Shown one piece after another: positions 36,325-45,413 of a stretch of 64,000 bases of DNA; the first letter of the stretch is position 1; each line of letters begins with the position of its first letter. The notes below the pieces were generated by a model. It worked only from the letters and a program-made list of their open reading frames with translations. It had not been told where the DNA came from and did no database searches. The translations under genes and the position numbers were made by a program. The stretch lies in contig NZ_JAEVLT010000007.1 of the NCBI RefSeq assembly GCF_024494385.1, positions 1 to 64,000 on the forward strand. The letters run 5' to 3'. The DNA is from Bacillus sp. EB600 (GTDB taxonomy: Bacteria > Bacillota > Bacilli > Bacillales > Cytobacillaceae).

Positions 36325-37281
36325 ATGACATTACAACCAGCAGTGAAGAATCTACTAGATCAAATTAATGCTGCCTATGAAGCAGGTGCCCCAAAAATCG
36401 AGGAAATGTCTGTACAAGAGAATAGGGATGGACTCTTAGCTTTTTACAAAGATTTACGTGGGGAAGTGCAAGAAGTTGCTAAAATTGAAGATGTTAAGAT
36501 TCCTGTAGAAGGCTCGGAGATTACACTTCGTTTATACACTCCAGAAGGGGAAGGGCCATTTCCAGTTATCGTATTCTTCCATGGAGGCGGTTGGGTACTG
36601 GGGGATTTGGAAATAGTAGATCCAATTTGTCGTTCGTTGGCAAATTCTACCGAGTGTTTGGTTGTTTCTGTCGATTACCGTCTTGCTCCTGAATATAAAT
36701 TTCCAGTTGGCATTGAAGACTGTTATTCCGCCACAAAATGGGTATCTGAAAATATTACAAATTATAATGGGGATCCTAGCCGTATTGCTACATGTGGCGA
36801 TAGTGCTGGAGGTAACCTAGCGGCCGTTATTCCATTAATGTCAAAAGACCGCGGCGGTCCAAATATTGCCTATCAGATTATTTTATATGGAGTAACAGAT
36901 TTCTCCTTTAGTACAAAATCCTATCTGGAAAATGGCAAAGGTTTTTATTTAGAAACAACTGCTATGCATTGGTTTGCTGATCAATATTTTAATCATGATC
37001 ATGAAAAATTAAATCCTTATGCTTCTCCTATTCTTGCAAAGGATCTTTCAGACCTGCCTCCAGCTCTTGTTATTACATGTGAATATGATGTTTTGCGTGA
37101 TGAGGGAGAAGCATATGCTGATAGATTAAAAGGAGCAGGTGTTCCAGTTGAACTAGTAAGATATGAGGGTCAAATCCACGGTTTCTTCTGGATGCCGGTC
37201 TTAATGGATGATGCTAATAAGGCTCTTGACCAAATTACAAATGCATTAAACAAACAATTTTCTTCAAATACTGCCGTTTAA
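36325..37281 (+). CDS. Alpha/beta hydrolase, HSL-type esterase, paralogue
   Basis: A 318-residue esterase of the same family as the one at 20689 and similar along the whole chain. Oxyanion HGGGW begins at residue 86, nucleophile Ser160 lies in CGDSAGGN, Asp in YDVLRDEG and His in IHGFFW. GGAGG eight bases before the ATG supports this start over a TTG seven codons upstream. As the last gene of the Rieske/amidohydrolase unit, it could hydrolyse a lactone or ester intermediate. Its presence beside an amidohydrolase, rather than the monooxygenase, suggests a different substrate from its paralogue. Confidence 0.92.
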   Translation: MTLQPAVKNLLDQINAAYEAGAPKIEEMSVQENRDGLLAFYKDLRGEVQEVAKIEDVKIPVEGSEITLRLYTPEGEGPFPVIVFFHGGGWVLGDLEIVDPICRSLANSTECLVVSVDYRLAPEYKFPVGIEDCYSATKWVSENITNYNGDPSRIATCGDSAGGNLAAVIPLMSKDRGGPNIAYQIILYGVTDFSFSTKSYLENGKGFYLETTAMHWFADQYFNHDHEKLNPYASPILAKDLSDLPPALVITCEYDVLRDEGEAYADRLKGAGVPVELVRYEGQIHGFFWMPVLMDDANKALDQITNALNKQFSSNTAV

Positions 37282-37487
37282 GATTTTATATTCAAAATTA
37301 TTATCGTTGGAAAGTGGGGCATACGAAAGACATACGCTTTTCAAATTTAATAACTAAAGTTAATAATCTTATGTCATATGCATATGAAGTTTCTGAAACA
37401 GGAAAATATTAAAAGTAAAATGCGGTGTAGTACTAATAAACAAATATGTGCACTGGTACTTAAAATGAAAAAGGATTTTCTACTTAT

Positions 37488-37529
37488 AAAAGCAGTGAGG
37501 TTTCATTCGTGAACTTCACTGCTTTTTTA
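37488..37529 (+). terminator. Intrinsic terminator ending the Rieske-amidohydrolase-esterase unit
   Basis: AAAAGCAGTGAGGTT pairs with AACTTCACTGCTTTT (one mismatch), followed by a T tract. The rest of the interval before the next gene holds promoter site 5 and otherwise nothing recognisable. Confidence 0.85.
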
Positions 37530-37675
37530 TTTATTTTTTATACTACATTTTAGGTAAGTAAAGCCCTACTAATGGAAGTCTCACTTTATATTTAAGTACC
37601 AAAAAATTGATCGGGTTAGCGTTAATTTTGAATTTATATTAAGTATTAAAAGTTATTTAAATATTTAGAAAATTA

Positions 37676-37724
37676 TGTACAAATTAAATCATTTATTATA
37701 TAATTTAAAACAAACAACAGTTTG
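37676..37724 (+). promoter_or_regulatory. Promoter with CAAAC-N4-GTTTG operator, site 5
   Basis: TGTACA (weak -35), 17 bases, TATAAT (37699-37704), then six bases and the perfect CAAAC-AACA-GTTTG (37711-37724). It precedes the iron alcohol dehydrogenase and the ligase that follows. Confidence 0.72.
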
Positions 37725-37811
37725 ATTTTCCTAATTTAAGTAAGAAGTTTTTCATTGTAGCAGGGGTGTTTCTCCATTAACAATGCAAAATGAATGGAAA
37801 GGGGAACAAGA

Positions 37812-38987
37812 ATGATTTATCAGTATCTTCCTGTAGAACGGATTCATTACGGGATCAATATCGTAGCTGAACAGCTTGTAAGTGAAATAAACAAGCTTAA
37901 TGGTAAGCGATTATTAATTGTCACTACCAATAGTATATTACAAACAAAGGCCTATAAAAGCATGATCCGTACTCTACACGCAAACGAATTTGAAATTTAT
38001 GTTACCTGTTCAAAACAACATGTACCCTGCGACATTTTGATGAAGAATCTAAAAGAAATCCGTCATTTTAATCCTGATCTAATAATAAGCTGCGGTGGCG
38101 GCAGTCCAATTGACGCAGCAAAGATTCTTTCATTGGTATTAACTGAAGGGATCCAGTCAGAAGAAGAACTGTATCCTTATTCGGAAAATATTAAAGAAAA
38201 GATACCATTGATGTTGGATTATATTCCTCAAATCGCCATTCCTACAACACTTTCAGCAGCTGAGTTTACCAGCATAGCCGGTACTACTAAAGGGAAGGAT
38301 CATGTAAAATATAAATTTTCTCATTTAAACATGACTCCTAAACTCGTATTTTTAGATCCAGTTTTTACAAAAGAGACCCCTGATTGGCTTTGGATATCAA
38401 CAGGTATTCGAGCCGTCGATCATGCAGTTGAGACCCTATATACTCCAGTTCCAAATCCAATTAACACTAGTTTAGCATTACAGGCGTTAAAAAAGCTTTA
38501 TTATAACTTACCAATTTCAAAGAAAAATCCTACTAATCTAGAATCGAAACTAGAATGTCAAGTAGGGGCATGGCTGTCATTATTTTCTGTCGTCAATATT
38601 AAGTTAGGACTATCACATAGTATCGGGCATCAATTAGGGGCAACATATAACATTCCTCATGGAATGACCTCAGCCATTATGCTGCCGCATGTAATGAAGT
38701 TTCTTTTACCTAGAACGTATGATGAACAGTCGCAAATTACTGAAGCTTTAGGTTTACGTAAGGGAAATGTGGTAGAAAATGCGAGTATGGCGCCGGAATT
38801 AATTAAAAGTCTTATCCAAGACCTGGAAATTCCACATTGCTTAAGAGATTTTGATGTTCCGAAAGAGAGTATACCTTTAGTAGTAAAAAATATTCTTTTC
38901 GATATTAATGGAGAAGAAAATTCGTTTGTTTTGAACACCAATGAATTACATAAAGAGATTACATCACTTTTAGAGGCAGCATGGTAG
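37812..38987 (+). CDS. Iron-containing alcohol dehydrogenase
   Basis: A 391-residue group III dehydrogenase using NAD(P)H. The nucleotide motif GGGSPIDAAK is intact. The divalent metal site is built from Asp in RAVDHAVE and His residues in LSHSIGHQLGATYNIPHG, the family signature. The branch resembles maleylacetate reductases and long-chain alcohol dehydrogenases, so it may reduce a keto acid or oxidise an alcohol. The ATG follows AAAGGGGAAC; another ATG six codons earlier overlaps this ribosome site. It is followed after 138 bases by an acyl-CoA ligase, probably in the same operator-controlled transcript. Confidence 0.9.
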   Translation: MIYQYLPVERIHYGINIVAEQLVSEINKLNGKRLLIVTTNSILQTKAYKSMIRTLHANEFEIYVTCSKQHVPCDILMKNLKEIRHFNPDLIISCGGGSPIDAAKILSLVLTEGIQSEEELYPYSENIKEKIPLMLDYIPQIAIPTTLSAAEFTSIAGTTKGKDHVKYKFSHLNMTPKLVFLDPVFTKETPDWLWISTGIRAVDHAVETLYTPVPNPINTSLALQALKKLYYNLPISKKNPTNLESKLECQVGAWLSLFSVVNIKLGLSHSIGHQLGATYNIPHGMTSAIMLPHVMKFLLPRTYDEQSQITEALGLRKGNVVENASMAPELIKSLIQDLEIPHCLRDFDVPKESIPLVVKNILFDINGEENSFVLNTNELHKEITSLLEAAW

Positions 38988-39062
38988 GATTTTGTGTAAA
39001 CCTTTTTCCAGATGAAGAAATCACTATCAATATATATAGTTGAGGTTTTAATTGAACTCATT

Positions 39063-39076
39063 TGAAAGCGCTTAAT
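39063..39076. promoter_or_regulatory. cre-like site ahead of the ligase
   Basis: TGAAAGCGCTTAAT has the strong CcpA core GAAAGCGCTT; the last positions deviate from consensus. It lies 50 bases before the ligase start. Confidence 0.35.
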
Positions 39077-39125
39077 ACTTAATAAGGGAAATGAATCTAT
39101 TCATTTATTTACGAGGTGATAGAAG

Positions 39126-40754
39126 ATGAATTATACAGAACTTTTAGATGGATTTTCATGGAAGAAGGTACTAAAAACATTTGACTGGAATGTAAATGAA
39201 AGATTTAATATGGGGCACGAATGCTGTGACCGTTGGGCTGATGACCCAAATCGGATTGCAATATATTGGGAAGATGCAGAGGGAAATACGGATGTATGGA
39301 CATACCAGAGACTAAAAGAACAATCCAATCGCATGGCTAATGCACTCAGGTCCCTTGGAGTAAAGAAAGGAGATCGAGTTGCAGGGCTCCTCGGTAAGGA
39401 CATGGAACTTATTATTACTGTACTGGCTACATGGAAAATAGGTGCGGTTTATGTACCAATGTTTACAGCTTTTGGCCCTGAAGCAATCAAATATCGATTA
39501 GAAGATTGTGATTGTAAAATATTGGTGACCAATCAGGAACAAGCAAAGAAAGTAGAAAAAGTATCTATTCCTAGTAAACTTATTTTAACGGACGGATTAT
39601 TAGGAAATGGATTAACGTTTTGGGAATTTATAGAATCTTTTTCAGAGCAGCATGAAACTGAACCAACAAACTTGATGGACCCAAGCGTGATCCAATATAC
39701 GTCCGGATCTACTGGTTTGCCAAAGGGAGCAGCTTGGGCGCATAAAATACTAGTAAGTTCTTATCCTTACGTTCGATATGGAATCGGAGTAGAGGATGAC
39801 GACCTATTGTTTGGAGGGGCAGATTTAGGATGGGCATATGGACTTATCAATTGTACATTTGTTCCTTTGAGCTATGGCATTACCCTTCTCGTTTATAAAG
39901 GTTCTTTTAATGTTGAGAAGGTGTATTCTTTATTGGAAAAATACAAGGTTACTAACTTTGCCTATGCCCCAACAGCGTATAGAATGATGATGACTTATGG
40001 CTCAGAGCTTGCTAAGAAATATACTATTAAAGTAAAAAAATTCAGCAGTGCGGGTGAGCCATTAAATGCGGAAGTTGTCCGTTTCTTTAAAGAAACCTTC
40101 GGCAGAGCGATTTATGATCACTACGGCTGCACAGAGACTGGGATGATTGTCGACAATTTTAATGTGACCGATATGGTTGTAAAACCAGGTTCAATGGGTC
40201 TGCCATCCCCAGGATTTAATATTGCATTGGTCGATGAAGACGGCAATCCTGTTAAAAAAGGGGAGGTGGGACAAATTGCGGTTGATACGACTGCATTTCC
40301 ATACTTCTTCCTTGGCTATTGGAAGAATCCCGAGAAAACAGAAGAAAAAATTAGAGGAAAATGGCTATTAACAGGAGACCTCGCGAATGAAGACGAAGAT
40401 GGGTATTTTTGGTTCCAAGGCCGGGCGGATGACATTATTTCCAGTGCAGGGTATCGGATTGGTCCTTTTGAAGTAGAGAGCAGCCTGATCGAACACGCTG
40501 CTGTTGCAGAAGCTGCTGTTGTCGGAAAACCAGATGCTGCAAAAGGTGAAATAGTAAAAGCATATGTAGTTCTAAATTCATCATTTGAACCTTCGGATGA
40601 ACTAGCAAAAGAATTAAGTATTTTTGTTAAAAGTAAATTATCTAAACATCAATATCCAAGAGAAGTTGAATTTACAGACAATCTTCCTAAGACTCCAAGC
40701 GGGAAAATTCAGCGATATCTTTTGAAATTAAATGAGCAAACAGCGAATAAATAA
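39126..40754 (+). CDS. AMP-forming acyl-CoA ligase (acetyl-CoA-synthetase-like)
   Basis: A 542-residue ANL ligase distinct from the two other synthetases here. It starts with WNVNERFNMGHECCDRWADD, typical of acetyl/propionyl and medium-chain acyl-CoA synthetases. P-loop YTSGSTGLPKG is near residue 191, YGCTETG mid-chain, and the hinge reads GRADDIISSAGYRIGPFEVE. The acetylatable Lys lies in TPSGKIQRYLLK near 525. ACGAGGTGATAGAAG precedes the ATG. It may activate a short acid released by ester hydrolysis, or a branched acid. The unit ends at the strong terminator shared with the convergent operon. Confidence 0.93.
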   Translation: MNYTELLDGFSWKKVLKTFDWNVNERFNMGHECCDRWADDPNRIAIYWEDAEGNTDVWTYQRLKEQSNRMANALRSLGVKKGDRVAGLLGKDMELIITVLATWKIGAVYVPMFTAFGPEAIKYRLEDCDCKILVTNQEQAKKVEKVSIPSKLILTDGLLGNGLTFWEFIESFSEQHETEPTNLMDPSVIQYTSGSTGLPKGAAWAHKILVSSYPYVRYGIGVEDDDLLFGGADLGWAYGLINCTFVPLSYGITLLVYKGSFNVEKVYSLLEKYKVTNFAYAPTAYRMMMTYGSELAKKYTIKVKKFSSAGEPLNAEVVRFFKETFGRAIYDHYGCTETGMIVDNFNVTDMVVKPGSMGLPSPGFNIALVDEDGNPVKKGEVGQIAVDTTAFPYFFLGYWKNPEKTEEKIRGKWLLTGDLANEDEDGYFWFQGRADDIISSAGYRIGPFEVESSLIEHAAVAEAAVVGKPDAAKGEIVKAYVVLNSSFEPSDELAKELSIFVKSKLSKHQYPREVEFTDNLPKTPSGKIQRYLLKLNEQTANK

Positions 40755-40783
40755 AAGGCTGTTCAAATTTAATAGCTAGAAAA

Positions 40784-40819
40784 AAACAGCCAGCAATTTT
40801 TTTGAATTGTTGGCTGTTT
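40784..40819. terminator. Bidirectional terminator, twin of the one at 23338
   Basis: AAACAGCCAGCAATT and AATTGTTGGCTGTTT with a T-rich loop, sitting between convergent genes. The stem and both flanks repeat those at 23338-23372 almost exactly. Confidence 0.88.
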
Positions 40820-40841
40820 CAAATTTATTCTCCTAAAATGG

Positions 40842-41588
40842 TTAAGAATATGCAATTTCTAGGTATGGATAGTCTCCTTTTCTTACCACCGGTACAATTG
40901 GATAAATGTCACGTTGAGCGGCATGAAAAATGGACTGTTCATAGTCTATTGAAGTTAACAATTTGCCTGTTTGGGATGTGAGAAAATATTCTACTATTTG
41001 GTTTTGCTGACATTGTTGATAGAACTTATAGGCCAGTATTGCTGCGTCCGATAAGTGAAATACTGACTCTGTGTTTCGGTGCAGGGCGTTAATCAAGTGC
41101 CCTGCACCAATAAAATCTTCCATTGAAAAACGTCCATGGTTTCCAGAACATACAAGCAGGAGGGACTTATCCCGATGGCTTTTTAATAAATACTGTGCAA
41201 CAGAAGCACCATTTAACAAGCATGATGCATATATAAAGGAGGCATCAAGGGAGTTGTTCAATGCTACAGTTCCATTTGTTGTTGAAAAGATAATTGTTTT
41301 ATCTTTGATATCAGACTCCATTAATTTAAGGGGACAAGGATAGATAAAGTCATCTAGAGCGTAACCGTTTGCTTCACCTGATAAAATAAAAGAGTTTTGC
41401 GGTAACTGTCTGCTCACTGCTAATGCTTCCTCCGCATTCAGGACCGGAATGATTTTATTAGCACCATGTTGTAAAAGGGTTGTAATCGTTGTAGTGGCTA
41501 AGAGTACATCAAAAACGACGACAATACAGTTTTTTAACTTTAAGGGGTCAATCGCTTCTTTTTGGGTCAATACATGAATTTTTGTCAT
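40842..41588 (-). CDS. 2-phosphosulfolactate phosphatase family protein (ComB-like)
   Basis: A 248-residue protein of the ComB family, the Mg-dependent phosphatase of coenzyme M synthesis in archaea. Family blocks: VVVFDVLLATTTITTLLQHG near the N-terminus, SGEANGY, then STTNGTVALN, and CSGNHGRFSMEDFIGAGHLI. Bacilli carry such genes without making coenzyme M, so the physiological substrate is uncertain; a phosphorylated hydroxyacid would suit the chemistry. It starts three bases after the phosphotransferase gene and is clearly translated from the same transcript. That pairing of a kinase-like and a phosphatase-like protein is noteworthy. Confidence 0.85.
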   Translation of the reverse strand: MTKIHVLTQKEAIDPLKLKNCIVVVFDVLLATTTITTLLQHGANKIIPVLNAEEALAVSRQLPQNSFILSGEANGYALDDFIYPCPLKLMESDIKDKTIIFSTTNGTVALNNSLDASFIYASCLLNGASVAQYLLKSHRDKSLLLVCSGNHGRFSMEDFIGAGHLINALHRNTESVFHLSDAAILAYKFYQQCQQNQIVEYFLTSQTGKLLTSIDYEQSIFHAAQRDIYPIVPVVRKGDYPYLEIAYS

Positions 41589-41591
41589 ATC

Positions 41592-42650
41592 TTATCCTTT
41601 TTTTGAGTAAATAACGTCATGCGATAATTGCATTAAATTTTGTATCCCTTCAATTAAGCTGCTAAACCGGTCATCAACGATGTGACCCTCTTTCCACCTA
41701 TAATAGATTTGTTGAAGAATCGCAGCAATTTTAAAGTAGGCAAAGGCTAAGTAAAATTGAAAGTTTGAAAGGTCTCTGTTACTTTTGCTGGCATAACGTT
41801 CAAGAAACGCTTGTCTTGAGATAAATCCGCCATTTGTTGTTACTGAATTGATGGCAGTAAATGGATCATTCTCATCCTTCCAATAGGCAATCGCAGAGGC
41901 AAGGTCGGTAAGCGGGTCGCCAATTGTACACATTTCCCAATCAAGCACACCGACTGGTTTACCAGGATCAATCACAGAAAACATCATATTATTAACTTTA
42001 TAATCGTTGTGCACGATGGTAGGACTTGGGGAATCCGGTATGTTAGATGTTATCCACTTTTCGATATCAGGGTAAACCTCAATTTCATCGGTTTTACTAT
42101 TTTTATATCTTTTCATCCAGCCATGTACTTGCCGTTCTAAATAGCCATCTGGTTTTCCAAAGTCAGCCAAGCCAGCCTGTTTATAATCAATATCATGCAG
42201 CTGTACTAATGTATCAACGACAGATTCTGAAAGGATCTTTTCGATATTGGGTACCTCTTGATACAAAGGTGGAATACGATCATCCAGGACAATGCCATTT
42301 TTCTTTTCCATAATATAAAAGTGCTTATCCATTATGTTTGGATCTTCCTCATATAAGTACGGTTGTGGAGCAAGCGGAAAAACGGAATGGAGTTTTTCAA
42401 GCAATATAAATTCCCTTTCAACATCATGTGCCTTTGGCGGTAGCTTGCCAAAAGGTGGTCTCCTCATTATTGCTTCCCAATTTCCGATTTTTATCAGATA
42501 GGTTAAATTCGAATATCCTTCTGTAAATTGTTTGACTTTTAAAGGTGAAGGATCAAGGTTTTCGATATGACTCCGCACAAACTTTTCAAAGGCAATCCAA
42601 TTAATGTCATTTTGCGATCGATTAAGAACATTTATATTTTGTTTTAACAT
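41592..42650 (-). CDS. Phosphotransferase family protein (APH fold, ACAD10/11-associated type)
   Basis: A 352-residue kinase-fold protein. It begins with the sugar-kinase-like EGYSNLTYLIKIGNWEAIMR strand-loop, has the HNDYKVNN catalytic loop (Asp base, Asn metal ligand) and GVLDWEMCTIGDPLTDLA as the DFG-equivalent. This branch matches the kinase domain of mammalian ACAD10/11 and bacterial LvaA, which phosphorylate the hydroxyl of 4-hydroxyacyl-CoAs. Two ACAD11-like dehydrogenases occur in the window (48501 and 59048), supporting that role here. AGGGGG precedes the ATG. It is first gene of a two-gene leftward operon with the ComB-like gene. Confidence 0.9.
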   Translation of the reverse strand: MLKQNINVLNRSQNDINWIAFEKFVRSHIENLDPSPLKVKQFTEGYSNLTYLIKIGNWEAIMRRPPFGKLPPKAHDVEREFILLEKLHSVFPLAPQPYLYEEDPNIMDKHFYIMEKKNGIVLDDRIPPLYQEVPNIEKILSESVVDTLVQLHDIDYKQAGLADFGKPDGYLERQVHGWMKRYKNSKTDEIEVYPDIEKWITSNIPDSPSPTIVHNDYKVNNMMFSVIDPGKPVGVLDWEMCTIGDPLTDLASAIAYWKDENDPFTAINSVTTNGGFISRQAFLERYASKSNRDLSNFQFYLAFAYFKIAAILQQIYYRWKEGHIVDDRFSSLIEGIQNLMQLSHDVIYSKKG

Positions 42651-42996
42651 GAATCAACCCCCTAATAATCTTTTCATTTACTATTAATAAAACATGCAAA
42701 AATCGTGCCAATAAAAAGAAATTTCAGCGCGTGAGCGGTTTACTTGATATAAGGAATATATGAGAGGGATTTATCTTAGAAAAGACATAGAAAAAATAGA
42801 ATAGTTTCCGGACACTTGCTGTATGAAAGTGTCGCTTATTCAAACAGCTTACCCTTTCAATTCAAATATTTTATTTACTCAGGTGAGGATATAGAATGTC
42901 TGCAATCTGATAATTCAGAATAATCTTGACTAATTTTTGATAAATGATGATACTTAATAAAAGACATTATTTGGAATGTGAAAGGGGTTAAATGGT
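42651..42996. other. Divergent intergenic region with promoter and inverted repeat
   Basis: Separates the phosphotransferase operon from the activator gene. A fair promoter TTGACT-17-GATACT (42926-42954) points at the activator. GACACTT (42812-42818) and AAGTGTC (42828-42834) form an inverted repeat that could be an operator or a small hairpin. No coding sequence is recognised. Confidence 0.5.
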
Positions 42997-45078
42997 TTGG
43001 AAAACTTAAAGGGATTTATGACCCCCATTGAAGAGTGTTTACACACGGATCAAACATTAAATGACGTTATCATATATATGAATAAATATAAGTTGAATAC
43101 GATTCCGGTTGTCGATTCGTCTGGAAGGTTGATCGGGGTATTTACACGAAGTATTCTTTTTCAAATGCTTCTTTCTAATGAAAAAATGGATGCACCAATC
43201 GGTAAATTTATTAAGAAAGATATTGGCACCATTTCGGAAACAACGACTGTTGAACAATTGGAACAATACATTGCAGTAAGTGAAGTTGGTACTGGTTTTG
43301 TTATAAATGATAAGGGAATACCCGTTGGTCTTATCTCAAAATCGGGAGTGGTCAAAAGCTTTCTTCACAGGACAGGAATATTAAAGGGTCAGCTTGAAAC
43401 TATCTTGCAAACTTCCAATCTAGGAGCATTTATGACGGATGAAGACAAGCAGATTATTTTTGTTAATCACAGGTTAGCGGAGATGCTGGGGAAAGGAGCA
43501 GCTGAATTATTACATAAAGATTTTTTAGGCGTTTTCACTGATTGGGAGATTCCGGTTCAGCAAAAAGAAGTTCATTTTCAAAAACATATTGATGGAAATT
43601 ACTTTATGATCCGCTTGTCAAGATACAATATGACAAACGGAAAACAAGGTTATATTGCTTTGTTTCAAAATATATCGGAATTAGAAAATATGGCGCAAGA
43701 GCTAGAAACAATAAAAAAATTAAAAAGTTTGCTCCAAACAGTTATTGATAACTCCTATGACGGCTTTGTGATGATTAATGAAGAGGAGAAAACCACCTTT
43801 ATTAGTCCCTCTCTTCTGCAGCTTTTTGATCTTCAGCAAAAGGATGTAGAAAAAGTTCCGATTGATGAGGTTTTTCCTCACTTTGAATTGACAAAAGTGT
43901 TTAAAACAGGAGTAGCAGATATAAGTGATTTTTTGGAGATCAAAGGCATTAATTATTTCGTGTGCCGTATTCCAGTATATCAAGGGGATCAAATCATCGG
44001 TGCAATTGGAAAGATAGTTTACCGCCAATTACATGAGGTACGTGAAAGGTTCAGAACTTATGAACGGCAGGAAAAGCAAGAAATCACTTCAAGAAAAATA
44101 CCTGAAGCCTCCCAATTTACGTTTGATGAAATTATTTCTCAAGATCCACAAATGGAAAAATTATTTCGAAGCGGGATGAAAGCAGCAAAAGGAAAGACAA
44201 CGATCTTGATTCGCGGCGAGAGCGGGACAGGCAAAGAACTCTTTGCCCACGCAATTCATAGTTCAAGTAATCGGAAAAACGCTCCGTTTATTACCGTAAA
44301 TTGTGCAGCGATACCAGAGCATCTATTAGAGTCTGAATTTTTCGGCTATGATGAGGGAGCCTTTACTGGTGCTAAACAGAAAGGGAAAATAGGTAAGTTT
44401 GATATGGCACATGGGGGAACGCTTTTCCTTGATGAAATCGGTGATATGTCCTTGCAGCTGCAGGCGAAGCTGCTCCGTGCCTTACAACAAAGAGAGTTTT
44501 ATCGTGTTGGCGGTACGGAACGTATTTCAGTTGATGTAAGAATTATTGCAGCTACGAACCGCAGATTAGAAGAAATGGTGGAAACAGGAAAGTTCAGAGA
44601 GGATCTGTTTTACCGTTTAAATGTTATATCATTCGAAATTCCGCCGCTTCGAAAAAGAAAGGAAGATATTTTGCTGTTAACAGATTCCTTTATTCGGGAT
44701 TTGAATAAACAAAATGGTACTAGTATCACGGCTTGGGATCCTATGGCAGAGCAGGCATTACTTGAACATGATTGGCCGGGAAATGTTCGTGAATTAAGGA
44801 ATGTATGTGAGCGAGCTATGGTTTTTGCGGAAAATGGAATGATCCACTTGGAAGATTTACCGGAATATTTGCTAAAAAAAATTGGTGTTCTTTCATTGTT
44901 GGATGAAGATCAACATAATATGGATAAGTCATTATTAGAAAAAGCGGAAGAAATGGCAATCAAAATAGCGTTAAAAAAATCTGATGGAAACAAAAGCAAA
45001 GCTTGTAAGCTATTGGGGATCAGTCGTTCCGTGCTTTATGATAAATTAAAAAAATATGAAGATATTCAAATATCCTAA
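42997..45078 (+). CDS. Sigma-54-dependent transcriptional activator (CBS-PAS-PAS-AAA+-Fis)
   Basis: A 693-residue enhancer-binding protein. A pair of CBS motifs (residues 1-125; LNTIPVVDSSGRLIGVFTR) could sense adenylate ligands or CoA derivatives. Two PAS domains follow at about 130-235 and 245-345. The AAA+ core has Walker A GESGTGKE near 407, the sigma-54 contact loop GAFTGA near 455 and Walker B GGTLFLDEIGD. A Fis-type helix-turn-helix (NKSKACKLLGISRSVLYDKL) ends the protein. The TTG start follows AAAGGGG. It lies 585 bases before a ten-gene operon that opens with a -24/-12 promoter, so it very probably activates that operon when a pathway metabolite is present. Confidence 0.95.
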   Translation: MENLKGFMTPIEECLHTDQTLNDVIIYMNKYKLNTIPVVDSSGRLIGVFTRSILFQMLLSNEKMDAPIGKFIKKDIGTISETTTVEQLEQYIAVSEVGTGFVINDKGIPVGLISKSGVVKSFLHRTGILKGQLETILQTSNLGAFMTDEDKQIIFVNHRLAEMLGKGAAELLHKDFLGVFTDWEIPVQQKEVHFQKHIDGNYFMIRLSRYNMTNGKQGYIALFQNISELENMAQELETIKKLKSLLQTVIDNSYDGFVMINEEEKTTFISPSLLQLFDLQQKDVEKVPIDEVFPHFELTKVFKTGVADISDFLEIKGINYFVCRIPVYQGDQIIGAIGKIVYRQLHEVRERFRTYERQEKQEITSRKIPEASQFTFDEIISQDPQMEKLFRSGMKAAKGKTTILIRGESGTGKELFAHAIHSSSNRKNAPFITVNCAAIPEHLLESEFFGYDEGAFTGAKQKGKIGKFDMAHGGTLFLDEIGDMSLQLQAKLLRALQQREFYRVGGTERISVDVRIIAATNRRLEEMVETGKFREDLFYRLNVISFEIPPLRKRKEDILLLTDSFIRDLNKQNGTSITAWDPMAEQALLEHDWPGNVRELRNVCERAMVFAENGMIHLEDLPEYLLKKIGVLSLLDEDQHNMDKSLLEKAEEMAIKIALKKSDGNKSKACKLLGISRSVLYDKLKKYEDIQIS

Positions 45079-45101
45079 GCTTACAAACAATAGAAACTGG
45101 A

Positions 45102-45132
45102 AAAAGTACACTTTTAGCGGGTGTGCTTTTTT
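45102..45132 (+). terminator. Intrinsic terminator after the activator gene
   Basis: AAAGTACAC pairs with GTGTGCTTT (one G-U), nine-base loop, then a T tract. Confidence 0.8.
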
Positions 45133-45135
45133 TCA

Positions 45136-45410
45136 TCGTCTAGCTACAGCTTCCTGCTCCTAGTGTACTTCGCCCATCGCCCTACGGTAAGTCAAGCACG
45201 AATGCGCTAAGGCGCTTCGTGTTTCCTTTATCGCGTATTAACGGGCAGTAAATTCTCAACTGCCCGTAAAAACCCGATTGGCTCAACTAACAATCAGCGA
45301 ATAAAACCCTCACTGATTGATGTTTCACCTTATCTCAGTCGGTGTGCTCCAGTTCATACGCCGCTAAACGGGCGCTTTCGCTTTTGTTCTTTCATGGCCC
45401 AGCAGTCCCA
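45136..45410. repeat. Structured dispersed repeat (MITE- or bcr-like)
   Basis: Non-coding block rich in inverted repeats: CACGAA/TTCGTG with inner GCGC/GCGC; ACGGGCAGT/ACTGCCCGT (45241-45267, perfect nine-base arms); and CAATCAG/CTGATTG around 45290-45325. The opening TCGTCTAGCTACAGC is a sequence I recall as common between Bacillus genes. It has separated the activator gene from its presumed target promoter. No transposase fragment is seen. Confidence 0.6.
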
Positions 45411-45413
45411 TCC

